A DNA stretch of 64,000 nt from AC-56 sp963798705 (GTDB lineage Bacteria; Actinomycetota; Thermoleophilia; Solirubrobacterales; 70-9), in NCBI GenBank assembly GCA_963798705.1, contig CAWCTW010000005.1, forward strand, positions 992,001 to 1,056,000. The letters run 5' to 3'. The position numbers and the translations under genes were made by a program. The notes beneath the pieces were generated by a model. That model was not told the DNA's origin. It saw only the letters and a program-made list of their open reading frames with translations, and ran no database searches. Shown one piece after another: positions 17,117-26,032 of the stretch. Within the stretch, counting starts at the first letter, position 1. Each line of letters starts with the position of its first letter.

Positions 17117-17706
17117 CCTCGCCCCTCCAGTACCTCGGCCAGCTCGCGCGCGGCCCGCCCGCGGTGGCTGATCACGTGCTTCTCGGCCGGGTCGAGCTCC
17201 GCCATCGTGCGGTCGTCGTCGGGGCCTGTATCCGATGGGACGAATGCTGGGTCGTAGCCGAACCCACCCGTGCCTCGGGGCGCCTCGGCGAGCGTGCCCT
17301 CACAGCGACCCTCGACGACTCGCTCGCTGCCCCCCTCGTCCACGTAGGCGAGGGCACAGACGTACGCCACCGAGCGGTCCGGGAGGCCGGCAAGCTCGCC
17401 CAGCAGGAGGCCGAGATTCTCCTCGTCGGTTGCGTCCGGCCCGGCGTATCGCGCCGAGCGCGGCCCGGGGCGACCGCCAAGGGCCCGGGCGGCGATCCCC
17501 GAGTCGTCGGCGATCGCCGCCATCCCGGTGGCCGCGTGGGCGGCGCGTGCCTTGTCGAGCGCGTTCTCGGCGAACGTCTCGGCGTCCTCCGGCGGGAGCT
17601 CGACCTCGCCGGGCAGGGGAAAGAGCTCGAGTCCCGCGAGAATCTCGCGGAGCTCACGGAGCTTGTGCTCGTTGCGCGTGGCGACGACCGCCCGTCGCGC
17701 CGACAT
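17113..17706 (-). CDS. rdgB: RdgB/HAM1 family non-canonical purine NTP pyrophosphatase
   Basis: A 197-residue enzyme that hydrolyses XTP, ITP and dITP to monophosphates, cleaning nucleotide pools. Family motifs: VVATRNEHKLRELREIL at the N-terminus, ETFAENALDKARAA, IADDSGI, GRPGPRSARYAG, GGFGYDPAF and EKHVISHRGRA. The ATG overlaps the stop of rph (TGATG), the classical rph-rdgB arrangement of Gram-positive bacteria. Length is normal. Confidence 0.96.
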   Translation of the reverse strand: MSARRAVVATRNEHKLRELREILAGLELFPLPGEVELPPEDAETFAENALDKARAAHAATGMAAIADDSGIAARALGGRPGPRSARYAGPDATDEENLGLLLGELAGLPDRSVAYVCALAYVDEGGSERVVEGRCEGTLAEAPRGTGGFGYDPAFVPSDTGPDDDRTMAELDPAEKHVISHRGRAARELAEVLEGRG

Positions 17707-18437
17707 CAGTTCGCGGGAGCCGCGACCGCCTCCTGCGCGTCGCGAAGCAGCGCGATGGCGGGCTCGGCGAGCGCCAGCAGATCGTCCAGCGACGCGCGCG
17801 ACACCGGCGTCCGCTCGGCCGTCGCCTGGACCTCGACCAGCCCGCCGTCACCGCTCATCACGACGTTCGCGTCGACCTCGGCGCGGGAGTCCTCGGAGTA
17901 GTCGAGGTCCAGCAGGGCCTCGCCGTCGACGATCCCGCAACTGATCGCGGCGATCGATCCGGTCAGCGGGCTGGCATCGAGCTCGCCGGCCTCGATGAGA
18001 CCGTCGAGCGCGAGCCGGAGCGCGACGTAGCCGCCGGTGATCGAAGCGCAGCGGGTGCCGCCATCGGCCTGAAGGACGTCACAGTCCACGTACACGCTCC
18101 GCTCGCCGAGCGCCTCCAAGTCGACGATCGCGCGCAGCGAGCGACCGATGAGGCGCTGGATCTCAACGGCGCGCCCGTCCGGCCGGCCGCGCTTTGTGTC
18201 ACGTTCCTTTCGCTCGCCGGTCGAGGCGGGAAGCATCGCGTACTCGGCCGTCACCCATCCGCGGCCAGAGCCCTCCATCCAGCGCGGGACGGACTTGGTG
18301 ACCGACGCGGTGCAGATGATCCTGGTCTCGCCCTGCGCGTAGAGCGCCGAGCCGTCGGCGGTCCGCACGAATCCCGGCTCGATCGTCACCGGCCGCAGGT
18401 CGGCGGCGCCTCGGTCATAGCTGCGCGGAGCTGGCAC
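17706..18437 (-). CDS. rph: Ribonuclease PH
   Basis: A 243-residue phosphorolytic exoribonuclease that trims tRNA 3' ends. Motifs: ADLRPVTIEPGFVRTADGSA, ARVIC-like RIICTASV, GWVTAEYAMLPAST, the basic patch KRGRPDGRAVEIQRLIGRSLR, DCDVLQADGGTRCASITGGY and DLDYSEDSRAEVDANVV. The GTG at 18437 gives the standard length. It is the first gene of the rph-rdgB-CDF operon. Confidence 0.96.
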   Translation of the reverse strand: MPAPRSYDRGAADLRPVTIEPGFVRTADGSALYAQGETRIICTASVTKSVPRWMEGSGRGWVTAEYAMLPASTGERKERDTKRGRPDGRAVEIQRLIGRSLRAIVDLEALGERSVYVDCDVLQADGGTRCASITGGYVALRLALDGLIEAGELDASPLTGSIAAISCGIVDGEALLDLDYSEDSRAEVDANVVMSGDGGLVEVQATAERTPVSRASLDDLLALAEPAIALLRDAQEAVAAPAN

Positions 18438-18534
18438 GGCGCCAGTCTGTCAAAGGCCCACCGGCGCAGGCGGACATGGCCGACCCTAGGGTTGGGCGAC
18501 CGGTCCCGCGTTGCACACGAGGCCGGGAGACGGC

Positions 18535-18945
18535 TTGAGGACGACCGCGACAGCCCACCGAGGTGCGCTGCGTCGGCTGTGGCCGATGATCGCCGCCGCC
18601 GCGCTGGCATTGGGCGCACCGGGGCGCGTGCAGGCCCGGACGCCCAGCGGGTTCGTGGGCACCGTGCTGCCGTTCGCGGGCCGCTGCGCAACGCTCGAGC
18701 AGGCGGCAACTGCCTCTCGCGCCGCCGAGGTGGGCCGGCAAGACGCCGGAGACGCTCCCGCTCGGGAGCTCCATCGCCCGGGAGGGCCGGAGGCGGTTCG
18801 TCGCGGCGGCCGTCCACCGTTACGGCCCCGGCGGGGAGTACTGGACCTCGCGCTTCCCGCGTCAGTTTCCGGGCGGCTCCGGCCGCCCGATCACCACCTG
18901 GCAGGCATGGAACGAGCGGAACCTCGAGCACACGTTCCGGCCGCA
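18535..18945 (+). pseudogene. Remnant of a secreted clan GH-A glycoside hydrolase
   Basis: Three pieces in three frames match the intact gene at 30082-31224. Frame one has a signal-peptide-like start (about 18535) and SGFVGTVLPFAGRC, matching DGFIGAVNPFPTRC. Then GGNCLS in the next frame matches KGDCLS. After a missing block of roughly 60 codons, the third frame reads PRWAGKTPE, FVAAAVHRYGPGGEYWTS and RPITTWQAWNERN, matching PPWAG, FLKAAAHRYGPGGRYWTS and RPINTWQVWNEQN. The catalytic nucleophile half is absent. The gene is dead by deletion and frameshifts. Confidence 0.75.
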
Positions 18946-18978
18946 CCCCTCGGCGCACGCGTCCGGGTCCTCCCCGTC

Positions 18979-19135
18979 GATGGCCCGGTCGGCGATCGCG
19001 AGTAGCTTCGCGTACATCGCGTTCTTCGAACGCGACATGCCGGATCAGCTTCCCGTCTCGGACCGTCCACACCGACACGAACGAGAGGCTGACCTCCACG
19101 CCGCTCTCGGCCGCGAACGAGCTCGGTGTTCTCAT
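18979..19135 (-). pseudogene. Fragment resembling the C-terminus of a SnoaL-like (NTF2-fold) protein
   Basis: On the minus strand the frame reads ESGVEVSLSFVSVWTVRDGK, then LIRHVAFEERD, which is the typical last strand pair and DGKIxR motif of SnoaL-like/NTF2 proteins. No start, no N-terminal half and no sensible C-terminus are present, so it is a remnant. It lies next to the glycoside hydrolase remnant in opposite orientation, within a stretch that otherwise has no intact gene between 18438 and 19302. Confidence 0.45.
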
Positions 19136-19302
19136 CCGACATTCACCGCAGCAATAACACACCCTCAGCCATCTCGTTCTCGCGCGGTTCGGACGCCCGT
19201 GTGAAAGAGAGTCGCTCGGCGACAGCTCGTTGGTCGCAATGCTCACGGGGGTCGCTACCTAGGATTCCAGAGTGTGATCGCTCCCAAGGTGCAGGCTCGT
19301 TG

Positions 19303-20820
19303 ATGTCGCGCTGGCCCGGCTCGCCGGCGAAGCGCGGTCGATTCCTGTACGTCCTTGTCTTCGTCGTCGGGGCCGCAAGCCTGGGCGCGGAGATCGCGGC
19401 GGCCCGGCTCATGGCGCCGTTCTTCGGCGCCTCGACGATCGTCTGGGCCAACACGATCGGCGTCGTCCTGGTCGCGCTGTCCGTCGGGTATTGGCTGGGA
19501 GGAAGGCTGGGCGACCGCCACCCCCACCTGCGCGGGCTGTCCGGGTTGGTGATGGGCGCCGCCGCGCTCTTGGCGATCGTCCCGTTCGTCGCCCGGCCCT
19601 TCTTCGACGTCTCGGTCGACGCCCTCGACTCGGTCTCGGCCGGCGCCTTCGTCGGCTCGCTGATCGCGGTGCTGGCGCTGATCGCCGTGCCCGTCATCCT
19701 CCTCGGAGCCTGCTCGCCCTACGCGGTCCGGCTCGCGCTTCCGGACGTCGCGCATTCCGGGCGCGTCGCCGGCCGACTGTACGCGGTCTCGACGGCCGGC
19801 TCCCTGCTCGGGACGATGCTGGCGGCCCTGGTCCTGATTCCGTTCGCGGGGACCCAGCGAACCTTCCTGATCTTCGCGCTCGCCCTGGCGCTGGTGGCCA
19901 CTGCCGGGCTCGGCTGGCGCTTTCTCGCCGCTCCGCTCGCGGTCGCGGCCGTGATCGCGCTGCCGGCGGGCACGACCAAGGGGACCGACGACGGCCGGAT
20001 CCTCTACGAGGGAGAAAGCGCGCTCCAGTACATCCGGGTGATCGAGCAGCCCGATGGCGACCGGGTGCTCGAGCTGAACGAAGGCCAGGCCGTCCACTCG
20101 CTCTACCGGCGGGGCTCCTACCTCACGGGCGGCTACTGGGACGGAATGCTGACCCTGCCGTTCGCGGCACTGCCCGACCGTCCCGAGCGCGTCGCAGTCC
20201 TCGGCAACGCCGCCGGAACGACCAGTCGCGCCTACGGTCACTTCTTCCCCGGTGCCGAGATCGACGCGGTCGAGATCGATCCGAAGCTCACCGAGATCGG
20301 CAATCGCTATTTCGACATGGGCTCGACCGAGAACCTCACGGTGTACGAGGAGGACGCCCGTCCGTGGCTTCGCCGGTCGATGGGTCGCTATGACGTGATC
20401 GCCGTCGACGCCTACCGGCAGCCCTACATCCCGTTCTACATGGCGACCAAGGAGTTCTTCGCGCTCGTGCGCGACCGCCTGGCGCCCGGCGGCGCGGTGA
20501 TCGTCAACGTCGGCCACCCGGACGGCAACGACGACCTGGAGACGGTCGTCGGCAGAACGATGGCCGAGGTGTTCCCGAGCGTGCTCCGCGACCCGTTCAA
20601 CCGCACCAACACCCTGCTCGCCGCAACCGACTCCCCGGCTTCGGACGGGCGCCTGCGAACGGCCGCCGCCGCACTCCCACGGCCGCTGCGCGCACCGGCC
20701 ACCGAGCAGGCGCGGAGGGTCGGGGCGCGGCTGTCCGGAGGAACCGTCTACACGGACGACCGGGCGCCCGTGGAATGGCTCGTCGACCGCTCGATCCTCG
20801 GATACGCCGCAAGCCGCTGA
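19303..20820 (+). CDS. Membrane protein fused to a spermidine synthase-like domain
   Basis: A 505-residue protein. Residues about 12-225 contain six or seven hydrophobic helices (YVLVFVVGAASLGAEIAAAR, TIVWANTIGVVLVALSVGYW and others), and about 235-480 form a spermidine synthase/methyltransferase fold: ALQYIRVIEQPDGDRVLELN, VAVLGNAAGTTSRAYGHFFP (SAM-type glycine region), IDAVEIDPKLTEIGNRYF and DVIAVDAYRQPYIPFYM. The fused form is common in bacteria; the substrate is unknown and need not be putrescine, since the gatekeeping loop is not the canonical one. ATG 19303 was chosen because homologous sequence begins there. Confidence 0.85.
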   Translation: MSRWPGSPAKRGRFLYVLVFVVGAASLGAEIAAARLMAPFFGASTIVWANTIGVVLVALSVGYWLGGRLGDRHPHLRGLSGLVMGAAALLAIVPFVARPFFDVSVDALDSVSAGAFVGSLIAVLALIAVPVILLGACSPYAVRLALPDVAHSGRVAGRLYAVSTAGSLLGTMLAALVLIPFAGTQRTFLIFALALALVATAGLGWRFLAAPLAVAAVIALPAGTTKGTDDGRILYEGESALQYIRVIEQPDGDRVLELNEGQAVHSLYRRGSYLTGGYWDGMLTLPFAALPDRPERVAVLGNAAGTTSRAYGHFFPGAEIDAVEIDPKLTEIGNRYFDMGSTENLTVYEEDARPWLRRSMGRYDVIAVDAYRQPYIPFYMATKEFFALVRDRLAPGGAVIVNVGHPDGNDDLETVVGRTMAEVFPSVLRDPFNRTNTLLAATDSPASDGRLRTAAAALPRPLRAPATEQARRVGARLSGGTVYTDDRAPVEWLVDRSILGYAASR

Positions 20821-21086
20821 TTCCGTTCGGCGAGTCCTTCGATCGAACCGTCGATCACCTCTCCGGTAGCCAGCGAACGCCCCGAGCAGCTCCCAACGAT
20901 CGAGCTTGGAAGAATCTTCTCCCCCCGATGACGTAGCGGCCGGCGAGGCGTGGGTTGAGCAGTGTCGTCAAGAGCTAGCTGCGGCCACGGGACCCGGGCG
21001 TAGCAGCTCTAGGCCAAAAACGGCATATCGACTAGGGTCGGCTGACCCAGGGTCGGGTTGCGTCGTCGACATGAAGGAGGGGCCGA

Positions 21087-22124
21087 GTGAGAAGGAGTGC
21101 GATGTGCATGGTCGCTGGGCTCACCCTCGCCGTCTCGTTGGCCCTGGGCGCGATAGGTGCCGCGATCCCGCCCGGGGCGCGTGCCGCGCCTACGCAGGCC
21201 AACGGGACCGGGCTGACCGGGACCGGCTCGCCGGCTCACCCCGCTCGGAACGCGCGCCGCGACTTCGCCCGCCGCATCAAGATTCGCGGTGGGCGCAGGA
21301 TCTACCTGGAATGCCGGGGCCGCGGCCGTCCCACCGTCGTGCTCGAAGCGGGCTCAGGCAACACCGGGCGCGTCTGGCACGCTCACGAGCCTGGCCGCCG
21401 GGCGATCCTTCCGGCTGTCGCTCGGTTCACGCGTGTGTGCGCCTACGACCGTCCCGGGACGGTGTGGCCGGGCGGCCAGGGCCAGCCGAAGAGCGTCAGC
21501 CGAAGCGACCCGGTTGCGATGCCCAGGACCGTCCGCGACATCGTCGGTGACCTGGACGCGCTCCTGCGCAAGGCCAGCTCGATCCGCGCAGCCCACCTCC
21601 GCGGTCCCTACGTAATGGCCGGCCACTCGTTCGGCGGCATGGTGCTCCGCCTATACGCCACCACCCACCCGAGAAGGGTCGCAGGGCTCGTCTCGATCGA
21701 CGCACAGAGCGAGTGGTTCGCCGCGGCGTTAAAGAGGCTGCTGACCCACAAGCAGTACACGGACGCAATCGTCTATCCACCGCCCCCAGCCGGCTTTGAA
21801 AACTATGCCGACTACGAGCAGCTCACCCTGGACGCCAGCGGCGCAGAAATGCGACAGGCGCAGGCGGACACGCCGCTTCGCCGGATGCCGCTCGTGGTCC
21901 TCTCCCACTCCCTGACGGACCCGAATCCGTTCGGATTCCCGCCCGACTTCCCGATCGCGGCACTAAACCGGGCGTTCAACGCGTCCCAGAACGAGCTCGC
22001 AGCGTTAGTACCGGGAGCCCGTCACGTGATCGCCGCCAAGAGCGGGCACTACATCCAGCTCGAACAGCCGAAGCTCGTCATCGACGCGATCCGGTCGGTG
22101 GTCAAAAAGGCGCGCGGGCACTGA
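21087..22124 (+). CDS. Exported alpha/beta hydrolase
   Basis: A 345-residue protein with a signal peptide (about residues 1-34). The alpha/beta fold shows RIYLECRGRGRPTVVLEAGS, CAYDRPG, the nucleophile elbow AGHSFGGMV and the final His in KSGHYIQLEQP. The GTG at 21087 has an almost ideal AGGAGG four to eight bases upstream, so the start is firm. The substrate is unknown; many such secreted hydrolases are esterases or lipases. GC content of its 3' half is a little lower than that of its neighbours. Confidence 0.85.
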   Translation: MRRSAMCMVAGLTLAVSLALGAIGAAIPPGARAAPTQANGTGLTGTGSPAHPARNARRDFARRIKIRGGRRIYLECRGRGRPTVVLEAGSGNTGRVWHAHEPGRRAILPAVARFTRVCAYDRPGTVWPGGQGQPKSVSRSDPVAMPRTVRDIVGDLDALLRKASSIRAAHLRGPYVMAGHSFGGMVLRLYATTHPRRVAGLVSIDAQSEWFAAALKRLLTHKQYTDAIVYPPPPAGFENYADYEQLTLDASGAEMRQAQADTPLRRMPLVVLSHSLTDPNPFGFPPDFPIAALNRAFNASQNELAALVPGARHVIAAKSGHYIQLEQPKLVIDAIRSVVKKARGH

Positions 22125-22296
22125 GCGGCGTCGCAGCATCGATCCTGGACGGATCTGGAGGGCCGGCGACAACCACGGCGAGGAGGCTGTCGATCCCGCC
22201 CGGTTTCTCGACGCGGGTGGTAGACGTGCTCGCATCCACGCGGAAGGAGCGCGCGCTACCCGCACAGGTGCGCCGTATGATCGCGGCCGAGATCTC

Positions 22297-23074
22297 GTGC
22301 CTGCGCGACCACAGGTGATCCTCTTACCCGGGACAGTGCTCCCGGCCGACTTGGCGTATGGGGCGCTGCTGGCGGCTCTCGGTGACGAGCTCGCGCCGGT
22401 GGCAAAGGACCTCGAGATCTACGCGGACGATGAGCCCCCGCCCGATTATGCGCTCGACGTCGAGATCGAGGGGATCCTGCGAGCCGCCGAGGCCGCGGGG
22501 TTCGACCACTTCCACCTCGTCGGCTACTCCGGTGGCGGCGCCGCGAGCCTGGCCTTTGCCGCCGAGCACGGGGAGCGGCTGCGAAGCCTCGCGCTGCTCG
22601 AGCCCGCGTGGGCGGGTAACGAAGGGCTCGACCCGGCCGAGCAGGCGGCCTGGCGAGAGTACGAGCGGATCATGACCCTGCCGCCGGAGGAGATGATGCC
22701 GGCGTTCGTGCGCGCCAACCTAGGGCCCGGTGTCGAGCCGCCGCCGCCGCCGCCGGGACCGCCGCCGCCGTGGATGGCGAAGCGGCCGGCCGGGCTAAAG
22801 GCATTCACGGCGGGCGTTCGGCGCCGGCGAGCTCGATGTGGACGCGCTCCGTGGCCTTAGGGCTCCCGTCTACTTCGCGCTCGGTGGCCGCAGCAACCCC
22901 GACCACTACGCGAAGATCGCCGAGCGTCTGGCCGGCGTGTTTCCGGACTTCACGCTCGAGGTCTTCGAGGAATGCCATCACTTCGAGCCTCCGCACCGGG
23001 TGGAGCCCGAGCGGCTCGCTTCGTCGCTTCGGGGCCTATGGACCCGCGCCGAGACCGCTTCGGTCGCCGGGTAG
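22297..23074 (+). pseudogene. Alpha/beta hydrolase interrupted by one +1 frameshift
   Basis: Frame one (from GTG 22297) encodes VILLPGTVLPADLAYG, a nucleophile elbow LVGYSGGGAAS, and then runs into a Pro-rich stretch (CCG triplets, about 22738-22772). It loses homology at about 22815, where the next frame continues with AFGAGELDVDALRGLRAPVY, the Asp-strand FALGGRSNPDHY and the His region ECHHFEPPHR to the stop at 23074. One extra base near 22812-22818 explains the shift. The gene is otherwise complete, about 258 residues, so either recent inactivation or a sequence error applies. Confidence 0.72.
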
Positions 23075-23381
23075 CTCCTCCCTGGCGCGTGGAGGCGGTG
23101 GCGCGGCCGGTTTTGACCACGGTCAGTCGGTGGCTGTGCCCTCCTTCATAGGCCGATGAAAATGCCGCCAGCCCCTCGCGTGGCGTCCGGGGCGCTTCCT
23201 AGCGTCTCGGCCGCCGGGCAAGGGGCAACAGAGGAGAGCGCAGCGGGCAGGCCGTCGTTTCTATGGGCTGCGAGCCCGGCTTCAGCGTTGCCGCGCGTGC
23301 GCCCGGGCCCAGGTGCGCCGAGAGCACGAGTCCCTACGTGTCGCTCGCCCGTGCGTCGCTCCACCAAAGGACCACGCAGAA
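23075..23381. other. Non-coding gap between convergent genes
   Basis: No credible gene was found in these 307 bp between the frameshifted hydrolase and the cyclase fusion, which converge. A short perfect palindrome TGACC-AC-GGTCA lies at 23114-23125. Nothing else of note was seen. Confidence 0.5.
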
Positions 23382-24812
23382 TCAGCTCTTGACCGCAAGA
23401 AGCTGCCATTGGTCTGGAACGCCTTTCAGCGAGTGACGCCCTCGGTCCTCGAACTCGATGCCCGCCCCTGCCACCAGATCGCGCACCGTGCTGGTGACGA
23501 GCACCTCGCGGGCGCCGGCCAGGGCGCCGACCCGCGCTCCTATGTGCACGGCCACGCCCGCGAGGTCGTTGCCTCGCACCTCGCATTCGCCGCTGTGGAG
23601 TCCCGCTCGGACCTCGAGACCCATGGAGGCGACGCTGTTCGTGATCGCCTGCGCGCAGCGGATCGCCCGGGCCGGTCCCTCGAAGGTGGCGAGAAAGCCG
23701 TCGCCGGCCGTGTCCACCTCATGACCGCGGAAGCGCTTGAGCTCGCGGCGCACGGTGGAGCGATGCGTCTCGAGCACCTCGTGCCAGCGCCGGTCTCCAA
23801 GCCGTACTACCCGTTCGGTCGACGCGACGATGTCGGTGAACAGAATCGTCTTCAGGACGCGGTCGATATCCCGCTCCCGCCGGCTCCCTGTGAGGAACTC
23901 CTCGATCTCATCGAGGACCTCGTCGTCCCGCCCGAGGGCGCTGTAGTGAAAGTCGCCCGGAAACTCCTGAAGTCGCGCTCCGCGAATGTGCTCGGCCAGG
24001 TAGCGGCCGTGCGCCACGTCGACCAGCGGATCCTCGCTGCGATGCACCACCAGCGTCGGTGCGGAGATCGCGGGGAGCACGTGGCGCGCGTCGACGTGCA
24101 GCGCGAAGCGATTGGCCGCCGCAGCCATCGCCGGCGTCGCGGAGTTGCGCTCGAAGCGGGCCAGCTGGCGCCGTGTTGCCTCGTCGTCGGGGGCGTCGTG
24201 GATCGAGATCAGCGGCCAGATCCGGCCGTGGCCCCACATCTCCTCGATCTGGTCGCAGAACTGCTCGCCAACCTGCGGATCCACCCCCTCCGGGCAGTCG
24301 GGAGCCCGCGTCGCGCGGGCAAAGGTTCCCCAGAGCACCAGGGCTCTCACCCGCTCCGGATAGGTTGCGGCGAACAGCAGCGCCATCGGTCCGCCCTCCG
24401 AGATGCCCACCAGGTCGGCCCTCTCGCACCCCGCCGCGTCCATCACCGCCCGCACGTCATCCATCCGCTCCTCGAGCGTCGGGAGCTCCGTCGTTCGGTC
24501 GGACAGGCCGGTGCCGCGCTTGTCGAAGGTGATCATCCGCGCAAAGCCCGACAGCCTCGGGTAGAACGTCGAGTACGCCGGTGTCTCCCAGCCCAGCTCG
24601 ATGTGCGACAACGACCCTGGGACGAATACGAGATCGCGGCCGCTTCCCGCTACCTGGTAGGCGATGTCGAGGTTCCCGCTGCGGGCATAGCGTGTCTCGA
24701 CCGGGGCCGCCGAGTGGTCGGCTTGGTCGCGCGCGACGTCATCCTTGACGCGCTCCAGTTTGCTGGCCAGCGTCTTACGACGCTCTTCAGTGTCGTTCCC
24801 TCGCGCTGCCAT
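23382..24812 (-). CDS. Alpha/beta hydrolase fused to class III adenylate/guanylate cyclase
   Basis: A 476-residue two-domain protein. Residues about 40-310 are an alpha/beta hydrolase: AYQVAGSGRDLVFVPGSLSH, FDKRGTGLSDR, nucleophile elbow VGISEGGPM (S138), Asp region VVHRSEDPLVDV and His in GDFHYSALG. Residues about 320-476 are a cyclase homology domain with the two metal Asp in ILFTDIVAST (D327) and DTAGDGFLATF (D371), and AGLHSGECE. ATG 24812 has AGGAGGG six bases upstream; the GTG/ATG starts further up are rejected. It may couple ligand binding or hydrolysis to cyclic nucleotide synthesis (inference). Confidence 0.9.
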   Translation of the reverse strand: MAARGNDTEERRKTLASKLERVKDDVARDQADHSAAPVETRYARSGNLDIAYQVAGSGRDLVFVPGSLSHIELGWETPAYSTFYPRLSGFARMITFDKRGTGLSDRTTELPTLEERMDDVRAVMDAAGCERADLVGISEGGPMALLFAATYPERVRALVLWGTFARATRAPDCPEGVDPQVGEQFCDQIEEMWGHGRIWPLISIHDAPDDEATRRQLARFERNSATPAMAAAANRFALHVDARHVLPAISAPTLVVHRSEDPLVDVAHGRYLAEHIRGARLQEFPGDFHYSALGRDDEVLDEIEEFLTGSRRERDIDRVLKTILFTDIVASTERVVRLGDRRWHEVLETHRSTVRRELKRFRGHEVDTAGDGFLATFEGPARAIRCAQAITNSVASMGLEVRAGLHSGECEVRGNDLAGVAVHIGARVGALAGAREVLVTSTVRDLVAGAGIEFEDRGRHSLKGVPDQWQLLAVKS

Positions 24813-24896
24813 CGGTTCCCTCCTGGTCGTCATCGCCGTTCCGCCACCGGCGTTTCGCTCCGCGTCGTTGCGCGACCGATCATCTCGCATACCCGA

Positions 24897-25001
24897 ATGC
24901 ACCGCAAGGCTCCGAAAGGAGCCGGGTCCCGCCCGGATGAGTTGGAATGGCTGATCAAGGAGCGCGCCGAGCGACTCGCCGCGTCGAACTCGCCGCCGTA
25001 G
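24897..25001 (+). CDS. Possible small protein (34 residues)
   Basis: An ATG-started frame encoding a basic then amphipathic peptide: KAPKGAGSRPDELEWLIKER followed by AERLAASNSPP. The second half would form a charged helix. No ribosome-binding site is evident and no family is recognised. It lies divergent to the cyclase fusion (85 bp). It could be chance. Confidence 0.22.
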   Translation: MHRKAPKGAGSRPDELEWLIKERAERLAASNSPP

Positions 25002-25028
25002 GCGGGTCGAGAGTCGTAGGGTGCACGC

Positions 25029-25136
25029 GTGCTCGCCGACGCGTACCTCCCCACGTACGACATCGCCGACGCCGCAGCGACCGTCGTGCATGCCGCCCGC
25101 GACAGGGCCGAGGCTGCGGGGGCCGCCGCCGGATGA
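25029..25136 (+). pseudogene. Truncated N-terminal fragment, SRPBCC-like
   Basis: A GTG frame encodes 35 residues beginning LADAYLPTYDIADAAATVVH. This resembles the N-terminal strand of SRPBCC/DUF2867-type proteins, which usually continue for another 100 or more residues. Here it stops after ARDRAEAAG, overlapping the ATG of the next gene (ATGA). It may be a remnant or a short leader cistron; the homology is a weak visual match. Confidence 0.25.
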
Positions 25137-25864
25137 GCGGCGACACCCCTCCCTCCCCGCCGCCCGAGCTGCTCACGACGATCGCAAACCTGTCCGAGTA
25201 CCACCGCGAGCACGAGAAGTTTTACGCCCAGGCGCCGCTGCGGACGGCCGTTGAGCTCCAGGCCGGATCGCGGGCACTGAAGGCGCTTGCCGGCCGCTGG
25301 AGCGAGGTCGAGCCCACCGACCACCCGGCTGCCAACCCGCTCGCGGGCGCGGAGGACCTCAACCCGCCCGGCCTCACCGCGGAAACCGGCGTCCTCTTCA
25401 TGGAGGGCGAGGGAGAGCCCGCGGAGATCAAGCGGCTCAAGCGAGACCTCGCCCAGGTCGCCACCGATATGCAGGAGTCCGGGGAGTGGCTCGCCGGCGC
25501 GATGGAGCAGGCCTGGCAGGCCGCCGGGGCGCTCGCCGCCTACCCCACTCTCGCCGACCTCCTTGGCGAACGCCATCGGATCATCGCCAATGACTGGCAA
25601 TCGGCGGCACTCCAGTCGCTCGTGGCGCGGTTGGTCAGGCGCGCCCTCGACCTCATCGAGCGGATTGACTTCTCACCCCAGGCGCTGCGCGCGGACCTCG
25701 GCGGGGCCCGCGAGAGCTCCGCCTACCTTTACTCCGCGTCGGAGCTGATCGACCGCGCCGCCGATCTCATCGCGGAGTCCGCCACGCTTGTGCACGAGAA
25801 CGAGCGCCGCTGGCGCGTCTTCAGCGAGCGGGTGCGCGAGTTGCGTTCCTCGCAGACGGGCTGA
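25133..25864 (+). CDS. Hypothetical helical protein
   Basis: A 243-residue protein that appears all-helical: ELLTTIANLSEYHREHEKFY, LQAGSRALKALAGRW, IKRLKRDLAQVATDMQE, WLAGAMEQAWQAAGALAAYP, and a C-terminal helix ESATLVHENERRWRVFSERV. No membrane segments and no recognised motif. The ATG at 25133 overlaps the stop of the 35-residue frame. It is isolated from the SBP56 gene by 168 bp that hold a promoter-like element. Function unknown. Confidence 0.7.
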   Translation: MSGDTPPSPPPELLTTIANLSEYHREHEKFYAQAPLRTAVELQAGSRALKALAGRWSEVEPTDHPAANPLAGAEDLNPPGLTAETGVLFMEGEGEPAEIKRLKRDLAQVATDMQESGEWLAGAMEQAWQAAGALAAYPTLADLLGERHRIIANDWQSAALQSLVARLVRRALDLIERIDFSPQALRADLGGARESSAYLYSASELIDRAADLIAESATLVHENERRWRVFSERVRELRSSQTG

Positions 25865-25990
25865 TGGCTGATGGCCGCGCTCGGCACCACGCGGGCTGCT
25901 TGAGCCCAAGGTCCCGGACCTGCGCGGCGGCGAGCGGTACGGTTCCGTGCCCGGTCCGCGGTCGCGCGACGCCAAGAAATGCCGCCTGGA

Positions 25991-26008
25991 TATAGTCAGA
26001 TCACTGAC
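25991..26008 (+). promoter_or_regulatory. Candidate -10 element overlapped by an inverted repeat, upstream of the SBP56 gene
   Basis: TATAGT at 25991-25996 is a good -10 hexamer 37 bp upstream of the ATG at 26033. A perfect inverted repeat GTCAG-ATCA-CTGAC at 25995-26008 overlaps its end, in the position of a repressor site. No convincing -35 was found. A strong GAAGGGAGA ribosome-binding site precedes the ATG. Confidence 0.45.
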
Positions 26009-26032
26009 GTCTTCTAGGGAAGGGAGATAGGG

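Noticed and set aside
18386..19246. 286-codon minus-strand frame as an intact gene
   Set aside because: Only its first part matches a SnoaL-like segment; the rest is antisense to the hydrolase remnant and shows no conserved domain.
19255..20517. 420-codon minus-strand frame opposite the spermidine synthase-like gene
   Set aside because: Highly charged, low-complexity (many Asp, Arg, Gly, Gln), no start signal, fully antisense to a recognised gene.
22738..22772. CCG-rich microsatellite-like tract as a phase-variation switch
   Set aside because: Only a short run of Pro codons with interruptions; the frameshift lies about 40-70 bp downstream, so the tract does not cause it.
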